From: an uncultured Candidatus Saccharimonas sp.
GTDB taxonomy: Bacteria; Patescibacteriota; Saccharimonadia; Saccharimonadales; AWTP1-31
NCBI GenBank assembly: GCA_943353855.1
Contig: CALRBD010000002.1
Span: 1-48,939 of the forward strand
DNA length: 48,939 bases
Direction of reading: 5' to 3'
Numbering within the stretch: the stretch's first letter is position 1; each line of letters begins with the position of its first letter. Below are positions 1-8,330 of the stretch, in pieces. The translations under genes were made by a program, and so were the position numbers. The notes beneath the pieces are model-generated. The model saw only the letters and a program-made list of their open reading frames with translations. It made no database searches and was not told the origin of the DNA.

Positions 1-162
1 GGAACTGGCGGCGGCGGTAACGGTGGCGGAACAACTGGCAACGGAACTGGCGGCGGCGGTAACGGTGGCGGAACAACTGGCAACGGAACTGGCGGCGGCG
101 GTAACGGTGGCGGAACAACTGGCAACGGAACTGGCGGCGGCGGTAACGGTGGCGGAGATGGT
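1..162 (+). repeat. 42-bp tandem repeat (about 3.8 copies) encoding GTGGGGNGGGTTGN
   Basis: GGAACTGGCGGCGGCGGTAACGGTGGCGGAACAACTGGCAAC starts at 1, 43, 85 and 127 (last copy partial). Confidence 0.95.
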
Positions 163-309
163 GGAAATGCAACTCCAACAACTATCTACCACCCACCTAC
201 AACTGCTCGTCCTCCTGTAACTACTATGCCACCAAGGCCAACTACAACAACTACAACAACTACGCAACCTAAAGGATCTGAAGTAACAATTCCAGGTGCG
301 CCTAACTAA
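1..309 (+). CDS. 3' end of a Gly/Thr/Pro-rich surface protein (5'-truncated by window edge)
   Basis: Frame 1 is open from base 1 to TAA at 307-309: (GTGGGGNGGGTTGN)n then DGGNATPTTIYHPPTTARPPVTTMPPRPTTTTTTTTQPKGSEVTIPGAPN*. Absent from the ORF track because it has no start in the window. The 65-aa ORF at 23-220 is an out-of-frame reading of the same repeat. Confidence 0.7.
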   Translation, partial: GTGGGGNGGGTTGNGTGGGGNGGGTTGNGTGGGGNGGGTTGNGTGGGGNGGGDGGNATPTTIYHPPTTARPPVTTMPPRPTTTTTTTTQPKGSEVTIPGAPN

Positions 310-334
310 GCGAAGAAAGAACTAAGGAGATACT

Positions 335-1417
335 ATGAAATTATTTAAGAACATACTAAAAGGCCTAATTCCAGTATTCGCAAGTGTTATGATCTTTGCA
401 TCATTAGCAGGTCGCGCATACGCAATACCGTATACAGGTGCTACAACACCACCTGCTCCAAGCCCAGCATTTAACGTCTATACTGGCGTTCCAAGCGAAG
501 GTAACGAAGCAGACTTCCTACGAGGAAAAGTTCTAGGAGACACAAGTCCTTCTACAACTAATGTACAGAATAGCTGTGCTACAGGTACTAAATTTCAACT
601 ACGTGTTTACGTACACAACGGTGCAAGCCAAGACCTAAACGGAAACGGTACAGGCCCAAGCGTTGCTCGTGACACTAAAGTTAAAGTGGATCTAAAGAAC
701 GCAACTTCAAAAAGTGCATTTGACCCACAAGCAACACTTAGTGCTTCTAACGCAACTTCAAAAAGTGCAAGCATGTCACTTACCTGTACTAATGGTAAGG
801 TTGTAAAACTTAGTTATATCACTGGTACAGCAAAACAGTTTACTTCTGCTGGTGAAAAAGCATTGAGTGACTCAATTGTAACTACCGGAGCTCCAATTGG
901 AACAGTAAATCCAGACGGAAACGTATGGGGATGTTGGGACCAGCGTGTATACGTTACTCTACAAGTTGAAGTAACAGAAGTTCCTGTTGTTGTAACAGGT
1001 GACGGTGAATGCCGCGTTACAGATGTAACTGTACTTGATCAGACAGCTCGAAAAACTCGTGCTACTATCAATGCTGCTACAACAGGTCAAGGCGCATCTA
1101 TCATTGGTTATGAAATCAACTGGGGTGACAACACTGCAGTAAGTAACAAGCAAACTGATGAACACACATACGCTGCAGACGGTACTTATACTATCACTGC
1201 TCGTGTAAACGTAAAGATGCCTGACGGATCTACAAAATGGGTAACAAGTACTACTTGTACTCGTACTGTAACTTTCAAGAATGGTACAACTCCAGTCGTA
1301 CCACCATCTGGAAAACTTCCTGATACAGGTGCTGGAAACATTCTAGCTATCTTTGCCGCTACTGCTGCAATCGCTGCAATCGCACACCGATTTGTAATGC
1401 GACGCAAGAGTATCTAA
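335..1417 (+). CDS. Secreted cell-surface protein with PKD-like domain and LPXTG-like C-terminal anchor
   Basis: N-terminal signal/TM; PKD-like INWGDNTAVSNKQTDEHTYAADGTYTITARV; C-terminal LPDTGAGN + hydrophobic stretch + RRKSI (sortase-type sorting signal). Confidence 0.75.
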   Translation: MKLFKNILKGLIPVFASVMIFASLAGRAYAIPYTGATTPPAPSPAFNVYTGVPSEGNEADFLRGKVLGDTSPSTTNVQNSCATGTKFQLRVYVHNGASQDLNGNGTGPSVARDTKVKVDLKNATSKSAFDPQATLSASNATSKSASMSLTCTNGKVVKLSYITGTAKQFTSAGEKALSDSIVTTGAPIGTVNPDGNVWGCWDQRVYVTLQVEVTEVPVVVTGDGECRVTDVTVLDQTARKTRATINAATTGQGASIIGYEINWGDNTAVSNKQTDEHTYAADGTYTITARVNVKMPDGSTKWVTSTTCTRTVTFKNGTTPVVPPSGKLPDTGAGNILAIFAATAAIAAIAHRFVMRRKSI

Positions 1418-1444
1418 TATAGATCAGTCCTAGCTGTGACGGCT

Positions 1445-1476
1445 AAAAAAGGAACTCCACATCGGAGTTCCTTTTT
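1445..1476 (+). terminator. Rho-independent terminator
   Basis: GGAACTCC-acatc-GGAGTTCC stem followed by TTTTT, preceded by A-tract. Confidence 0.85.
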
Positions 1477-1555
1477 AATTGTCTTATATTTGTTCTTATG
1501 CTATGATGCGTAAGATCGTATGAGCACTCGTGACTGACCGCTCAAATACTTCTTA

Positions 1556-1587
1556 GCCTCGATTAAACAATCGGGGCTTTTTTATTT
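1556..1587 (+). terminator. Probable terminator
   Basis: GCCTCGATT-aaac-AATCGGGGC followed by TTTTTTATTT. Confidence 0.6.
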
Positions 1588-3012
1588 CCTTATGTATACT
1601 TCTGCAGATAATATTTGTTTGTTCTGACCAGTAGATTCGACTAGAGTCTTGCCCTGATTATCTAAAATATAACTTTGTCCGCTACGGCTAGACTGCACGA
1701 AGGGTCGGTTATTGGATACTGCTTGAAAGCGAGCCATATTACGGGCGTATACATGATACAAGCTATTAGGCTGTAAGAATGCCAAGGAGGCAGTATTGAC
1801 CAGTACATCAGCTCCTTCGTTGGTCAGACGGCTATATTCATTCAGGGCGCTGACTCCACTGCAGGCTAGTGTTCCAATAGCTATGCCATCTTTGGTGACA
1901 TATACACGTTCTGGTTGTTTGCCACGCTCTAGTTGCTGCGTGTATCGGAAGTCTTCATTAATAGAACTTCGTCCAATAGTTTTAAAAGAAGCCTGGAGAC
2001 TGTAGGGGAGAAGCTCGCCTGTAGGAATTAGGAATGTCTTATCTTGTCTCTCAATTACTCGACCATCCCTAGACAGATAGATAATACGGTTCGTTCCCTT
2101 AGGACTTCTCCCGTTCACTATACTGGTAATTGCTACGCCATTACTGGAAAGAGGACTTAAATACTTTGAGACTTCCATATCCTGTTCTATGCCGGAATAT
2201 TCAGGCAGTACGAGAACGTCTGTACCACTTGGAGGGGATAGAGATTTATCGGTCTTCTTCATATCATCTGTCTCGGACAAATGTACGGAACTAACTATTA
2301 TCTTTCTTGAACTTTGCTGATTATCTCCCATTTTCCATCCAAGAGTAGTTACTAATGCAATAGCACACAAAATCATTAGGGAAGGATAGATCCTACGTTT
2401 AATTAACAAAAACAAAGCCAAGTTAACAAGAACAGTAATGAATGTTAGCCCGAAAAAGCCAACAATGCGTGAACTATATACTAATATTGTTCCTGAAGCT
2501 GGAACTGCCAAAGATCCCCAATTAAAGTTAGGACTCAAGCTCCCATTAGGCCCATATGCCATTGCCGCGAATAGATAGCTGCGCAAGACTTCAGCTACCG
2601 GGAACAGAAGGGGCAGGATAAATATTCGTCTGTCCGCCAACTTTATACTGGATAAGCAATAGCCAAGAGCCCCATAGGCTAATGCACTAAAGCTGCAAAC
2701 TAGGACCCATGCAATAGCCCTGGCTACAACTGTGATCCATCCGTTTAACCCAATACCCCAATTTTCAGGCGACATCTGAAAGAGAAATATATTAGCAAAT
2801 CCGCAAAGGATGACACCACCTAAATAGAAGTCTAGCGTAATCTGCTTACGTCTGAGACCCTTACTCTTCATAAGGTACATTAATATTGGAATAAGGCTAA
2901 AAAGTACTATCCAAGAATAACTTAAAGTAATGAGAGAGAAACCAGTTAAACCAAACCCAAATAAAAGTAACGTTCTTGGCGAATTAATTACGGATAATAT
3001 CTTCTTATACAC
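1582..3012 (-). CDS. lnt: Apolipoprotein N-acyltransferase-like membrane protein (nitrilase/carbon-nitrogen hydrolase fold)
   Basis: Multiple N-terminal TM segments, then nitrilase-like domain with LPEYS, KTFLIPTGELLPY, GTLACSGV, NTASLAFLQPNSLYHVYARNMARFQAVSNNRPFVQSSRSG. Confidence 0.75.
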   Translation of the reverse strand: MYKKILSVINSPRTLLLFGFGLTGFSLITLSYSWIVLFSLIPILMYLMKSKGLRRKQITLDFYLGGVILCGFANIFLFQMSPENWGIGLNGWITVVARAIAWVLVCSFSALAYGALGYCLSSIKLADRRIFILPLLFPVAEVLRSYLFAAMAYGPNGSLSPNFNWGSLAVPASGTILVYSSRIVGFFGLTFITVLVNLALFLLIKRRIYPSLMILCAIALVTTLGWKMGDNQQSSRKIIVSSVHLSETDDMKKTDKSLSPPSGTDVLVLPEYSGIEQDMEVSKYLSPLSSNGVAITSIVNGRSPKGTNRIIYLSRDGRVIERQDKTFLIPTGELLPYSLQASFKTIGRSSINEDFRYTQQLERGKQPERVYVTKDGIAIGTLACSGVSALNEYSRLTNEGADVLVNTASLAFLQPNSLYHVYARNMARFQAVSNNRPFVQSSRSGQSYILDNQGKTLVESTGQNKQILSAEVYIRK

Positions 3013-3072
3013 TTATCTATAATAGCACTCACAATGGATAATATAGGGCTGTAATAAACGTGATTGTTATGG

Positions 3073-3078
3073 TATAAT
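3073..3078 (+). promoter_or_regulatory. Probable -10 box for tRNA-Glu
   Basis: TATAAT about 24 nt upstream of the tRNA 5' end. Confidence 0.5.
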
Positions 3079-3101
3079 ATTTTGGTTATAAATAGATACG
3101 T

Positions 3102-3176
3102 GGTCCCATCGTCTAACGGTTAGGACACCAGGTTTTCATCCTGGCAATAGGAGTTCGATTCTCCTTGGGATCACCA
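3102..3176 (+). tRNA. tRNA-Glu(TTC), CCA encoded
   Basis: GGTCCCATCGTCTAACGGTTAGGACACCAGGTTTTCATCCTGGCAATAGGAGTTCGATTCTCCTTGGGATCACCA; anticodon stem CCAGG/CCTGG with loop TTTTCAT (anticodon TTC); acceptor GGTCCCA/TGGGATC; T arm AGGAG/CTCCT. Confidence 0.95.
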
Positions 3177-3207
3177 AAAAAGACTCAGTATATCTGAGTC
3201 TTTTTTG
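3177..3207. terminator. Bidirectional terminator between tRNA-Glu and the convergent minus-strand operon
   Basis: AAAAAAGACTCAG-tatat-CTGAGTCTTTTTT. Confidence 0.85.
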
Positions 3208-3229
3208 TGTAGAACTGTCTTAACTATAT

Positions 3230-3523
3230 TTAATGATAACCCGGCGTACAAACAACGCCACCTTCACTATTAGTAACTTGATAAGAGTAACCAGCTTTCT
3301 CACAGAAACTGCCTTCTGTCACTTTTTGAAGTTTGGAATTAGATTTTTCAATAGTTGCCTCATCTGATACTCTTGGCTTTGATTCATAATAAGCTTCAAT
3401 TTTTTTTGCGACTACTTCGCGTTTAGTACTTGGCCTATTGGTGTTCCATCTATATATTCCGAACCCAGAAATGAGTAATACTATCACTGATATTCCCAAC
3501 AAAATACTTTTCTTATTGATCAT
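3230..3523 (-). CDS. Small membrane-anchored/exported protein (97 aa), partner of the protease-type module
   Basis: N-terminal TM MINKKSILLGISVIVLLISGFGIY; two Cys in the C-terminal region; lies 16 nt downstream of the 630-aa ORF on the same strand. Confidence 0.6.
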   Translation of the reverse strand: MINKKSILLGISVIVLLISGFGIYRWNTNRPSTKREVVAKKIEAYYESKPRVSDEATIEKSNSKLQKVTEGSFCEKAGYSYQVTNSEGGVVCTPGYH

Positions 3524-3539
3524 ACTAATTACCCCTCTT

Positions 3540-5432
3540 TTATCTTATGAAAAATTGCGAATTTGCAATATTCCAGTTGTTAGCTAAATATGAACCTGCA
3601 GGTGGATTTGTGCTGAAATAATCATCATTTCCGCAATCTAGAAGAAAATTCTGTGTAGGATTCGTACATGCACTAAAGTCAAGAGCCGTTGAGTCATCCT
3701 TGTAGCACATTAAGTCAAACTCATCATGACAGTGACCTTTAGTAGAGCCATGAGGCGATTTGCTACTCACTGCTCCAAAGGTGTGCATTAACTCATGGGT
3801 TTGTACATCGCTTGGAGCACGATCTCCCGCAGCTATAATTGGCTTTGAGCAGTCAGCTAGTAGTCTACCGTTATTATCAACGTTACCTGTAGGAAATATT
3901 GCAATGCCGGGCAGGTTTTCGTTTATATTAGTTATTGGATTTGGCGTTTCAAATAGATTATCGAAATCAGCTTGATTATTTATAGTCGCTCCCTTTGAAC
4001 GAAGTAACTGCACAAAAGCATTTGTCTCTGCTTGATTGGCCGGACCTATAGGACCTGCCAATCCGCAAGTCCCTCCATAGGATTTCATATTGTGATCGAC
4101 GTAAAAGGTATATTTTCGCAAACTGGATGTCAATCCAAATTTCTTTTCACTAAGTTTACCAATTAATTTTTCCAAAGATTCATCACCGTAGTTATTTATC
4201 TGTTGTTGGTCAGCCTTAGTCAACATAACTGATTTGATGTCAAGGTTGCAATCTACTTTCTTGTTATCGTGAACATATCGTATTTTTCTCATGCCTTTGG
4301 TTTTTTGCGCTGTTTTCTGAACAGTTTGATCAGCTCTTACTGCCTGTGCAATAATTTCGCTACGTTTTTGCTCCAGTCTATTAGGCTCGCCTTCAAAGTA
4401 TAAGTACATGTACTGCACTCTGTTACCACTAACACCATCCCCGTCACAAGCAATTTTTGCTAAATCAGGTAATGGCGGTGCAGTCGGTGCAGGATTTGTT
4501 GGTGCAGTCGGTGCAGGATTTGTTGGTGCAGTCGGTGCAGGATTTGTTGGTGCAGTCGGTGCAGGATTTACAGTACGGTTGGATGGATTAGTTAATGCAG
4601 TATTCCATTTATTACGACATTCTTGAGTGAAGCGACTAGGAAATAACTCTTTTACGTATGCGTCTAATGTTGCAGGACATTCGTTACTACTGCCTACAGT
4701 TCCATTTGCAACAGCTTGTTCAAGATTTTTTCGTGCGGCTGCACACCTTTCACTAATGAAGTTCTCTTTAACAGAACAGTCATAGGGATTAGCTTGAGGT
4801 TTGTTGTCTGGCGCTATTGCCTGGTAGTTTGGAGGGAAAGCATAAAATGGAACACCACCATCTTTCCATCCGTTAGGGTTATTCGTATCTGCAGCAATGA
4901 CTTTGTCGCGCCAAGCACTATCTGTCGTGAATATAACTTTGGTAGTGCCACCTGATTGAGTCAGTCTATATACTGGTACAAGCCCAGGCCGACTAGCGGA
5001 AGGCCAAGCATAAAAAGCTATTCCCTCATTGGCTACTTGGCCAGGAGCTTTAGCTTCTTTATCTTTCTTTCCAGCTTCAAACATATAATCATGCCATGTA
5101 ACGGAGCCATTATAGACCCTATACACCGGCTGCGCACCATCTAGTGTGCTGGTTGGAGCTCTAAAAGCTGTCCCAAAGTATAAGGGCCAATTTGCGGTGT
5201 CTTTCCCAAGATTTTGAGCTTCCGGTCCGTTACTTAGGACATTATCAAGATTACCTTGTACTTGGTCAATGTCACAGATATTTACACCCTTTTCAGGCTG
5301 ACAGTTATTTGGAGAAGCTCCACTTATGAAAACTCTCCAGGCACCGAAAGCTGCAATTATGACAATAAGCAAGATAGATATGTTGCGTTTACTGCTTAAA
5401 ATTGATAATTTATTATTTTTTGTTTTAGCCAT
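3540..5432 (-). CDS. Membrane-anchored surface protein: DUF5648-like N-terminal domain + Pro/Thr linker + metzincin-like zinc metalloprotease C-terminal domain
   Basis: N-terminal TM ISILLIVIIAAFGAWRVF; PVYRVYNGS...DYMFEAGKKDKE...EGIAFYAWP...PVYRLTQSGGTTKVIFTTDSAWRD...GVPFYAFP resembles DUF5648; (NPAPTAPT)n linker; HELMHTFGAVSSKSPHG...HCHDEFDLMCYKDD (HExxHxxG + downstream Met-containing turn). Confidence 0.75.
   Translation of the reverse strand: MAKTKNNKLSILSSKRNISILLIVIIAAFGAWRVFISGASPNNCQPEKGVNICDIDQVQGNLDNVLSNGPEAQNLGKDTANWPLYFGTAFRAPTSTLDGAQPVYRVYNGSVTWHDYMFEAGKKDKEAKAPGQVANEGIAFYAWPSASRPGLVPVYRLTQSGGTTKVIFTTDSAWRDKVIAADTNNPNGWKDGGVPFYAFPPNYQAIAPDNKPQANPYDCSVKENFISERCAAARKNLEQAVANGTVGSSNECPATLDAYVKELFPSRFTQECRNKWNTALTNPSNRTVNPAPTAPTNPAPTAPTNPAPTAPTNPAPTAPPLPDLAKIACDGDGVSGNRVQYMYLYFEGEPNRLEQKRSEIIAQAVRADQTVQKTAQKTKGMRKIRYVHDNKKVDCNLDIKSVMLTKADQQQINNYGDESLEKLIGKLSEKKFGLTSSLRKYTFYVDHNMKSYGGTCGLAGPIGPANQAETNAFVQLLRSKGATINNQADFDNLFETPNPITNINENLPGIAIFPTGNVDNNGRLLADCSKPIIAAGDRAPSDVQTHELMHTFGAVSSKSPHGSTKGHCHDEFDLMCYKDDSTALDFSACTNPTQNFLLDCGNDDYFSTNPPAGSYLANNWNIANSQFFIR
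4477..4569 (-). repeat. 24-bp tandem repeat encoding (PTNPAPTA)n linker
   Basis: GGTGCAGTCGGTGCAGGATTTGTT at 4477, 4501, 4525 and a partial copy at 4549. Confidence 0.95.
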
Positions 5433-5499
5433 TTATAGTCCTTATGGTTATATTTTCATAATAATAACACACAAACATAATTATTATAAAAAAGTATTG

Positions 5500-5603
5500 C
5501 GGGTCTCTATAGATTAACATATGAGTTATTAGTGAAAGTCCAGGCATTACCTAGCTCATCGCTCTAAATTAGGAAGCTTGTTCCAGCTGTAATACTGTCG
5601 AGG
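5500..5603 (-). pseudogene. Decayed copy of the 3' end of the 9877-10950 gene (module junction B)
   Basis: Minus strand reads AGTSFLI*SDELGNAWTFTNNSYVNL*, matching the C-terminus AGTSFILQSDELGNAWTFTNNSYVNL of the 357-aa protein, with an internal stop. Confidence 0.9.
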
Positions 5604-5678
5604 TGCCCCATAGTCTAACGGTTAGGAAACCAGGTTTTCATCCTGGCAATAGGATTTCGATTCTCCTTGGGATCACCA
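5604..5678 (+). pseudogene. Degenerate tRNA-Glu(TTC)-like sequence, copy B
   Basis: TGCCCCATAGTCTAACGGTTAGGAAACCAGGTTTTCATCCTGGCAATAGGATTTCGATTCTCCTTGGGATCACCA. Differs from the 3102 copy in acceptor (TGCCCCA), D-stem (GGAA) and T-stem (AGGAT/CTCCT); no hairpin terminator follows. Confidence 0.85.
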
Positions 5679-5721
5679 AAAATAAGCCCTGTTATCTAAC
5701 CTAAATAGTGTCAATGAATGA

Positions 5722-6129
5722 TCAGCCCTCAATTATATTTGATAATGTCACTACCCATTTTGAATTAACTTTTATAGTTGTCACGGCGACTGTTACGGTT
5801 TTTTGATCTTTAGTTTTAATAGTGTAGAAAGTTTGATTTTCTATGGGAGAAGTCATAGTGTAAGTTTTAGTGATCTCTCCGCCCTTTAATGCGCTGTATA
5901 ATTTTTCAAAGTTTTCTTTCGTAATGTTGCTTCTATAAGTTTCATTAAGGTTATCGTATGTCACCCTATTCGCATCTTCCTCCGCAATGGTTGCAAAAAT
6001 AAAGTCGTTTGCTGCATTAGTTGATGCTGAGTATACTTTATTATTTTGATTTTGCTGATATTTAATTCCTCCAAAGAATGCAAGTCCTATTATTACAACC
6101 ACACCAATAACTGATATTAATTTTTTCAT
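5722..6129 (-). CDS. Small membrane-anchored protein (135 aa), possibly NTF2-like
   Basis: N-terminal TM; paralogous to 7887-8282 (shared LNETYRSNI/VNETYKNSI, TSPIENQTFYTI/TSPIENQSYYTI, KWVVT). Confidence 0.65.
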   Translation of the reverse strand: MKKLISVIGVVVIIGLAFFGGIKYQQNQNNKVYSASTNAANDFIFATIAEEDANRVTYDNLNETYRSNITKENFEKLYSALKGGEITKTYTMTSPIENQTFYTIKTKDQKTVTVAVTTIKVNSKWVVTLSNIIEG

Positions 6130-6154
6130 AATTATTCCCCTATTTATTATTTAT

Positions 6155-7561
6155 TTAGTAAGGCCCGTCTAACCTGTATTTATAATCTTTAAATCGTGCT
6201 TGATTATTGAGATTGTCTGCTTTATTTTTACACATAGTTTCTGCAAGTGCTTTATTCCCTATATAATTTTTAAATTCATAAGTCTGAGCTGTCCCTTTTA
6301 CCCATATTTCACTACTAAATCCGATATTATTTTTGCCTGGAATTAACTGGCATTTCCAGTTTCTTCCAATCGTACTTCCTGCCCCTACGCAAAGTCCATT
6401 GCCAGCTGGATACCACGTATTACCTCTGTTCTGGCAGTTAGTTGCTCTTGTTAAGCGATCTAATGAAGCGGCATTAATACATCTTCCATATAAAAATATT
6501 TCTCCATCAGGACAGTTCGTTGAAGTGCTTCCCGGTATTATGCCGTCATCGCCATTATCGCCACCCCTAGTTGCTCCGCCACCACCATTATTTTGTCGCG
6601 CTATAGCGGCTTGCCTATCGGCATTTTCACGAGCTATACGTTCTTCTTCTGCTTTTTCAAACGCAGCTCGTGCATCTCTACATCTGTCGCTAACAAAGTT
6701 CTCTCTTATGGAACAGTTAGACTGCTCTTTATTCCACTTATCTTGGCACGCTTGAGGGAAGCGACTTGGAAAAGGTTCTTTAATGTATGCCGCTAGAGTT
6801 TCAGGACAATCATTGCTAGCAGCAACGTTTCCGTTGGCCACAGCTTCATTAAGATTGTTCCGTGCCCCAGTACATCTGTCGCTAACAAAGTTCTCTTTTA
6901 TTGAACAGTCATTGGGATTAGCCTGAGGTTTGTTGTCTGGCGCTATTGCCTGATAGTTTGGAGGGAATGCATAAAATGGAATACCACCATCTTTCCACCC
7001 ATCTTTGTTATTAATATCGGCTGCAACTAATTTGTCTCTCCATGCTCTATCAGTTGTGAAAATAACTTTAGTTGTTCCACCACTTTGAGTTAACCGGTAG
7101 ACAGGCACAAGCCCGGGCCGACTAGCGGAAGGCCACGCATAAAAAGCTATTCCCTCGTTGGCTACCTGGCCTGGAGCCTTAGCTTCTTTATCTTTCTTAC
7201 CAGCTTCAAACATATAATCATGCCAAGAAACAGAGCTATTAAAAACTCTATATACCGGCTGTGCTCCATCTAGTGCGCTCGTTGGAGCTCTAAATGCTGC
7301 ACCAAGGTATAAGGGCCAGTTTGCGGTGTCTTTACCAAGATTTTGAGCCTCTGTTCCGTTGCTAAGTATGTTATCAACATTTCCATGCACTTGATCTATA
7401 TCGCAGATATTTACGCCCTTTTCAGGCTGACAGTTATTTGGTGCGGCTCCACTCAGGAAAACTCTCCATGCACCGAAAGCTGCAATGATAACAATTAGCA
7501 AGATAGATATATTACGTTTACTGCTTAAAATTGATAATTTATTATTTTTTGTTTTAGCCAT
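6155..7561 (-). CDS. Membrane-anchored surface protein: DUF5648-like N-terminus + Cys-containing C-terminal domain
   Basis: First ~250 aa nearly identical to 3540-5432; C-terminus (NCPDGEIFLYGRC...WKCQLIPG...YKYRLDGPY) homologous to 8331-9752, not to the protease. Confidence 0.75.
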   Translation of the reverse strand: MAKTKNNKLSILSSKRNISILLIVIIAAFGAWRVFLSGAAPNNCQPEKGVNICDIDQVHGNVDNILSNGTEAQNLGKDTANWPLYLGAAFRAPTSALDGAQPVYRVFNSSVSWHDYMFEAGKKDKEAKAPGQVANEGIAFYAWPSASRPGLVPVYRLTQSGGTTKVIFTTDRAWRDKLVAADINNKDGWKDGGIPFYAFPPNYQAIAPDNKPQANPNDCSIKENFVSDRCTGARNNLNEAVANGNVAASNDCPETLAAYIKEPFPSRFPQACQDKWNKEQSNCSIRENFVSDRCRDARAAFEKAEEERIARENADRQAAIARQNNGGGGATRGGDNGDDGIIPGSTSTNCPDGEIFLYGRCINAASLDRLTRATNCQNRGNTWYPAGNGLCVGAGSTIGRNWKCQLIPGKNNIGFSSEIWVKGTAQTYEFKNYIGNKALAETMCKNKADNLNNQARFKDYKYRLDGPY

Positions 7562-7639
7562 TTACTATCCTTATGGTTAGTGATTTCATAATGATAACAC
7601 ACGCACCATTGTTTCCTCTAAATTGATTATTAAGAATCT

Positions 7640-7727
7640 TATATATGAGATATTTATGAAGGCCCAGGCATTACCTAGCTCATCGCTCTGTAATGTGAAG
7701 CTTGTGCCAGCGGTAGGGCTAGCATGT
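7640..7727 (-). pseudogene. Decayed copy of the 3' end of the 9877-10950 gene (module junction C)
   Basis: Minus strand reads ASPTAGTSFTLQSDELGNAWAFINISYI, matching ASPAAGTSFILQSDELGNAWTFTNNSYV. Confidence 0.9.
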
Positions 7728-7802
7728 GGCCCCATAGTCTAACGGTTAGGAAACCAGGTTTTCATCCTGGCAATAGGAGTTCGATTCTCCTTGGGATCAC
7801 CA
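7728..7802 (+). pseudogene. tRNA-Glu(TTC)-like sequence, copy C (probably non-functional)
   Basis: GGCCCCATAGTCTAACGGTTAGGAAACC...TGGGATCACCA. Acceptor C3-A70 mismatch and D-stem GGAA instead of GGAC; T arm intact; followed by a hairpin terminator like copy A. Confidence 0.75.
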
Positions 7803-7834
7803 AAAAAAGACTCAGATATACTGAGTCTTTTTTG
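7803..7834. terminator. Bidirectional terminator, duplicated from the tRNA-Glu locus
   Basis: AAAAAAGACTCAG-atata-CTGAGTCTTTTTT; near-identical to 3177-3207. Confidence 0.85.
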
Positions 7835-7886
7835 TAATTTAATGATAGTTAATAAGTTTACGAGATTTATAGCACTAATTTAATTA

Positions 7887-8282
7887 CTACGACTCGATGA
7901 GGTTAGAACTTGTAACAACCCATTTGTCGTCAATTTTTGATGCAGAAATTACCAGCGTGACAGTCCTATTGTCTTTTGTAGTTATTGTATAATAACTTTG
8001 GTTTTCTATTGGAGAAGTTAAAGTATAATAATCTGTAATTTTACCGCCATTAACTGTTAAATTTAGTTTATCAAAATCACTTTTTTGAATACTATTCTTA
8101 TATGTCTCGTTTACTAAATTATAATCTACATTTGATGTAATAATACCATCAACAAAATTATTTGTAGATGAAGCGGAAGCTTTGTATAAATTGTCATTCT
8201 GTTTCTGTTGAAATTTTACTCCGATTAAAAACGAGCCGATAACTATCATGGGTATACTTATTCCAATTAATATTCTTTTCAT
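7887..8282 (-). CDS. Small membrane-anchored protein (131 aa), paralogue of 5722-6129
   Basis: N-terminal TM; shared TSPIENQ[ST][FY]YTI and KWVVT motifs. Confidence 0.65.
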   Translation of the reverse strand: MKRILIGISIPMIVIGSFLIGVKFQQKQNDNLYKASASSTNNFVDGIITSNVDYNLVNETYKNSIQKSDFDKLNLTVNGGKITDYYTLTSPIENQSYYTITTKDNRTVTLVISASKIDDKWVVTSSNLIES

Positions 8283-8330
8283 TACTTTCTCCTATTTTAC
8301 TTTATATTAATGTATCTATAGCGGATCGAA

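Noticed and set aside
1-162. Tandem repeats as a CRISPR array
   Set aside because: The 42-bp units are contiguous with no spacers and encode an in-frame Gly-rich peptide.
5604-7802. Calling copies B and C as functional tRNA genes
   Set aside because: Acceptor and D-stem mismatches (plus a T-stem mismatch in B), the fused gene-fragment context and no obvious promoter make functionality unlikely.
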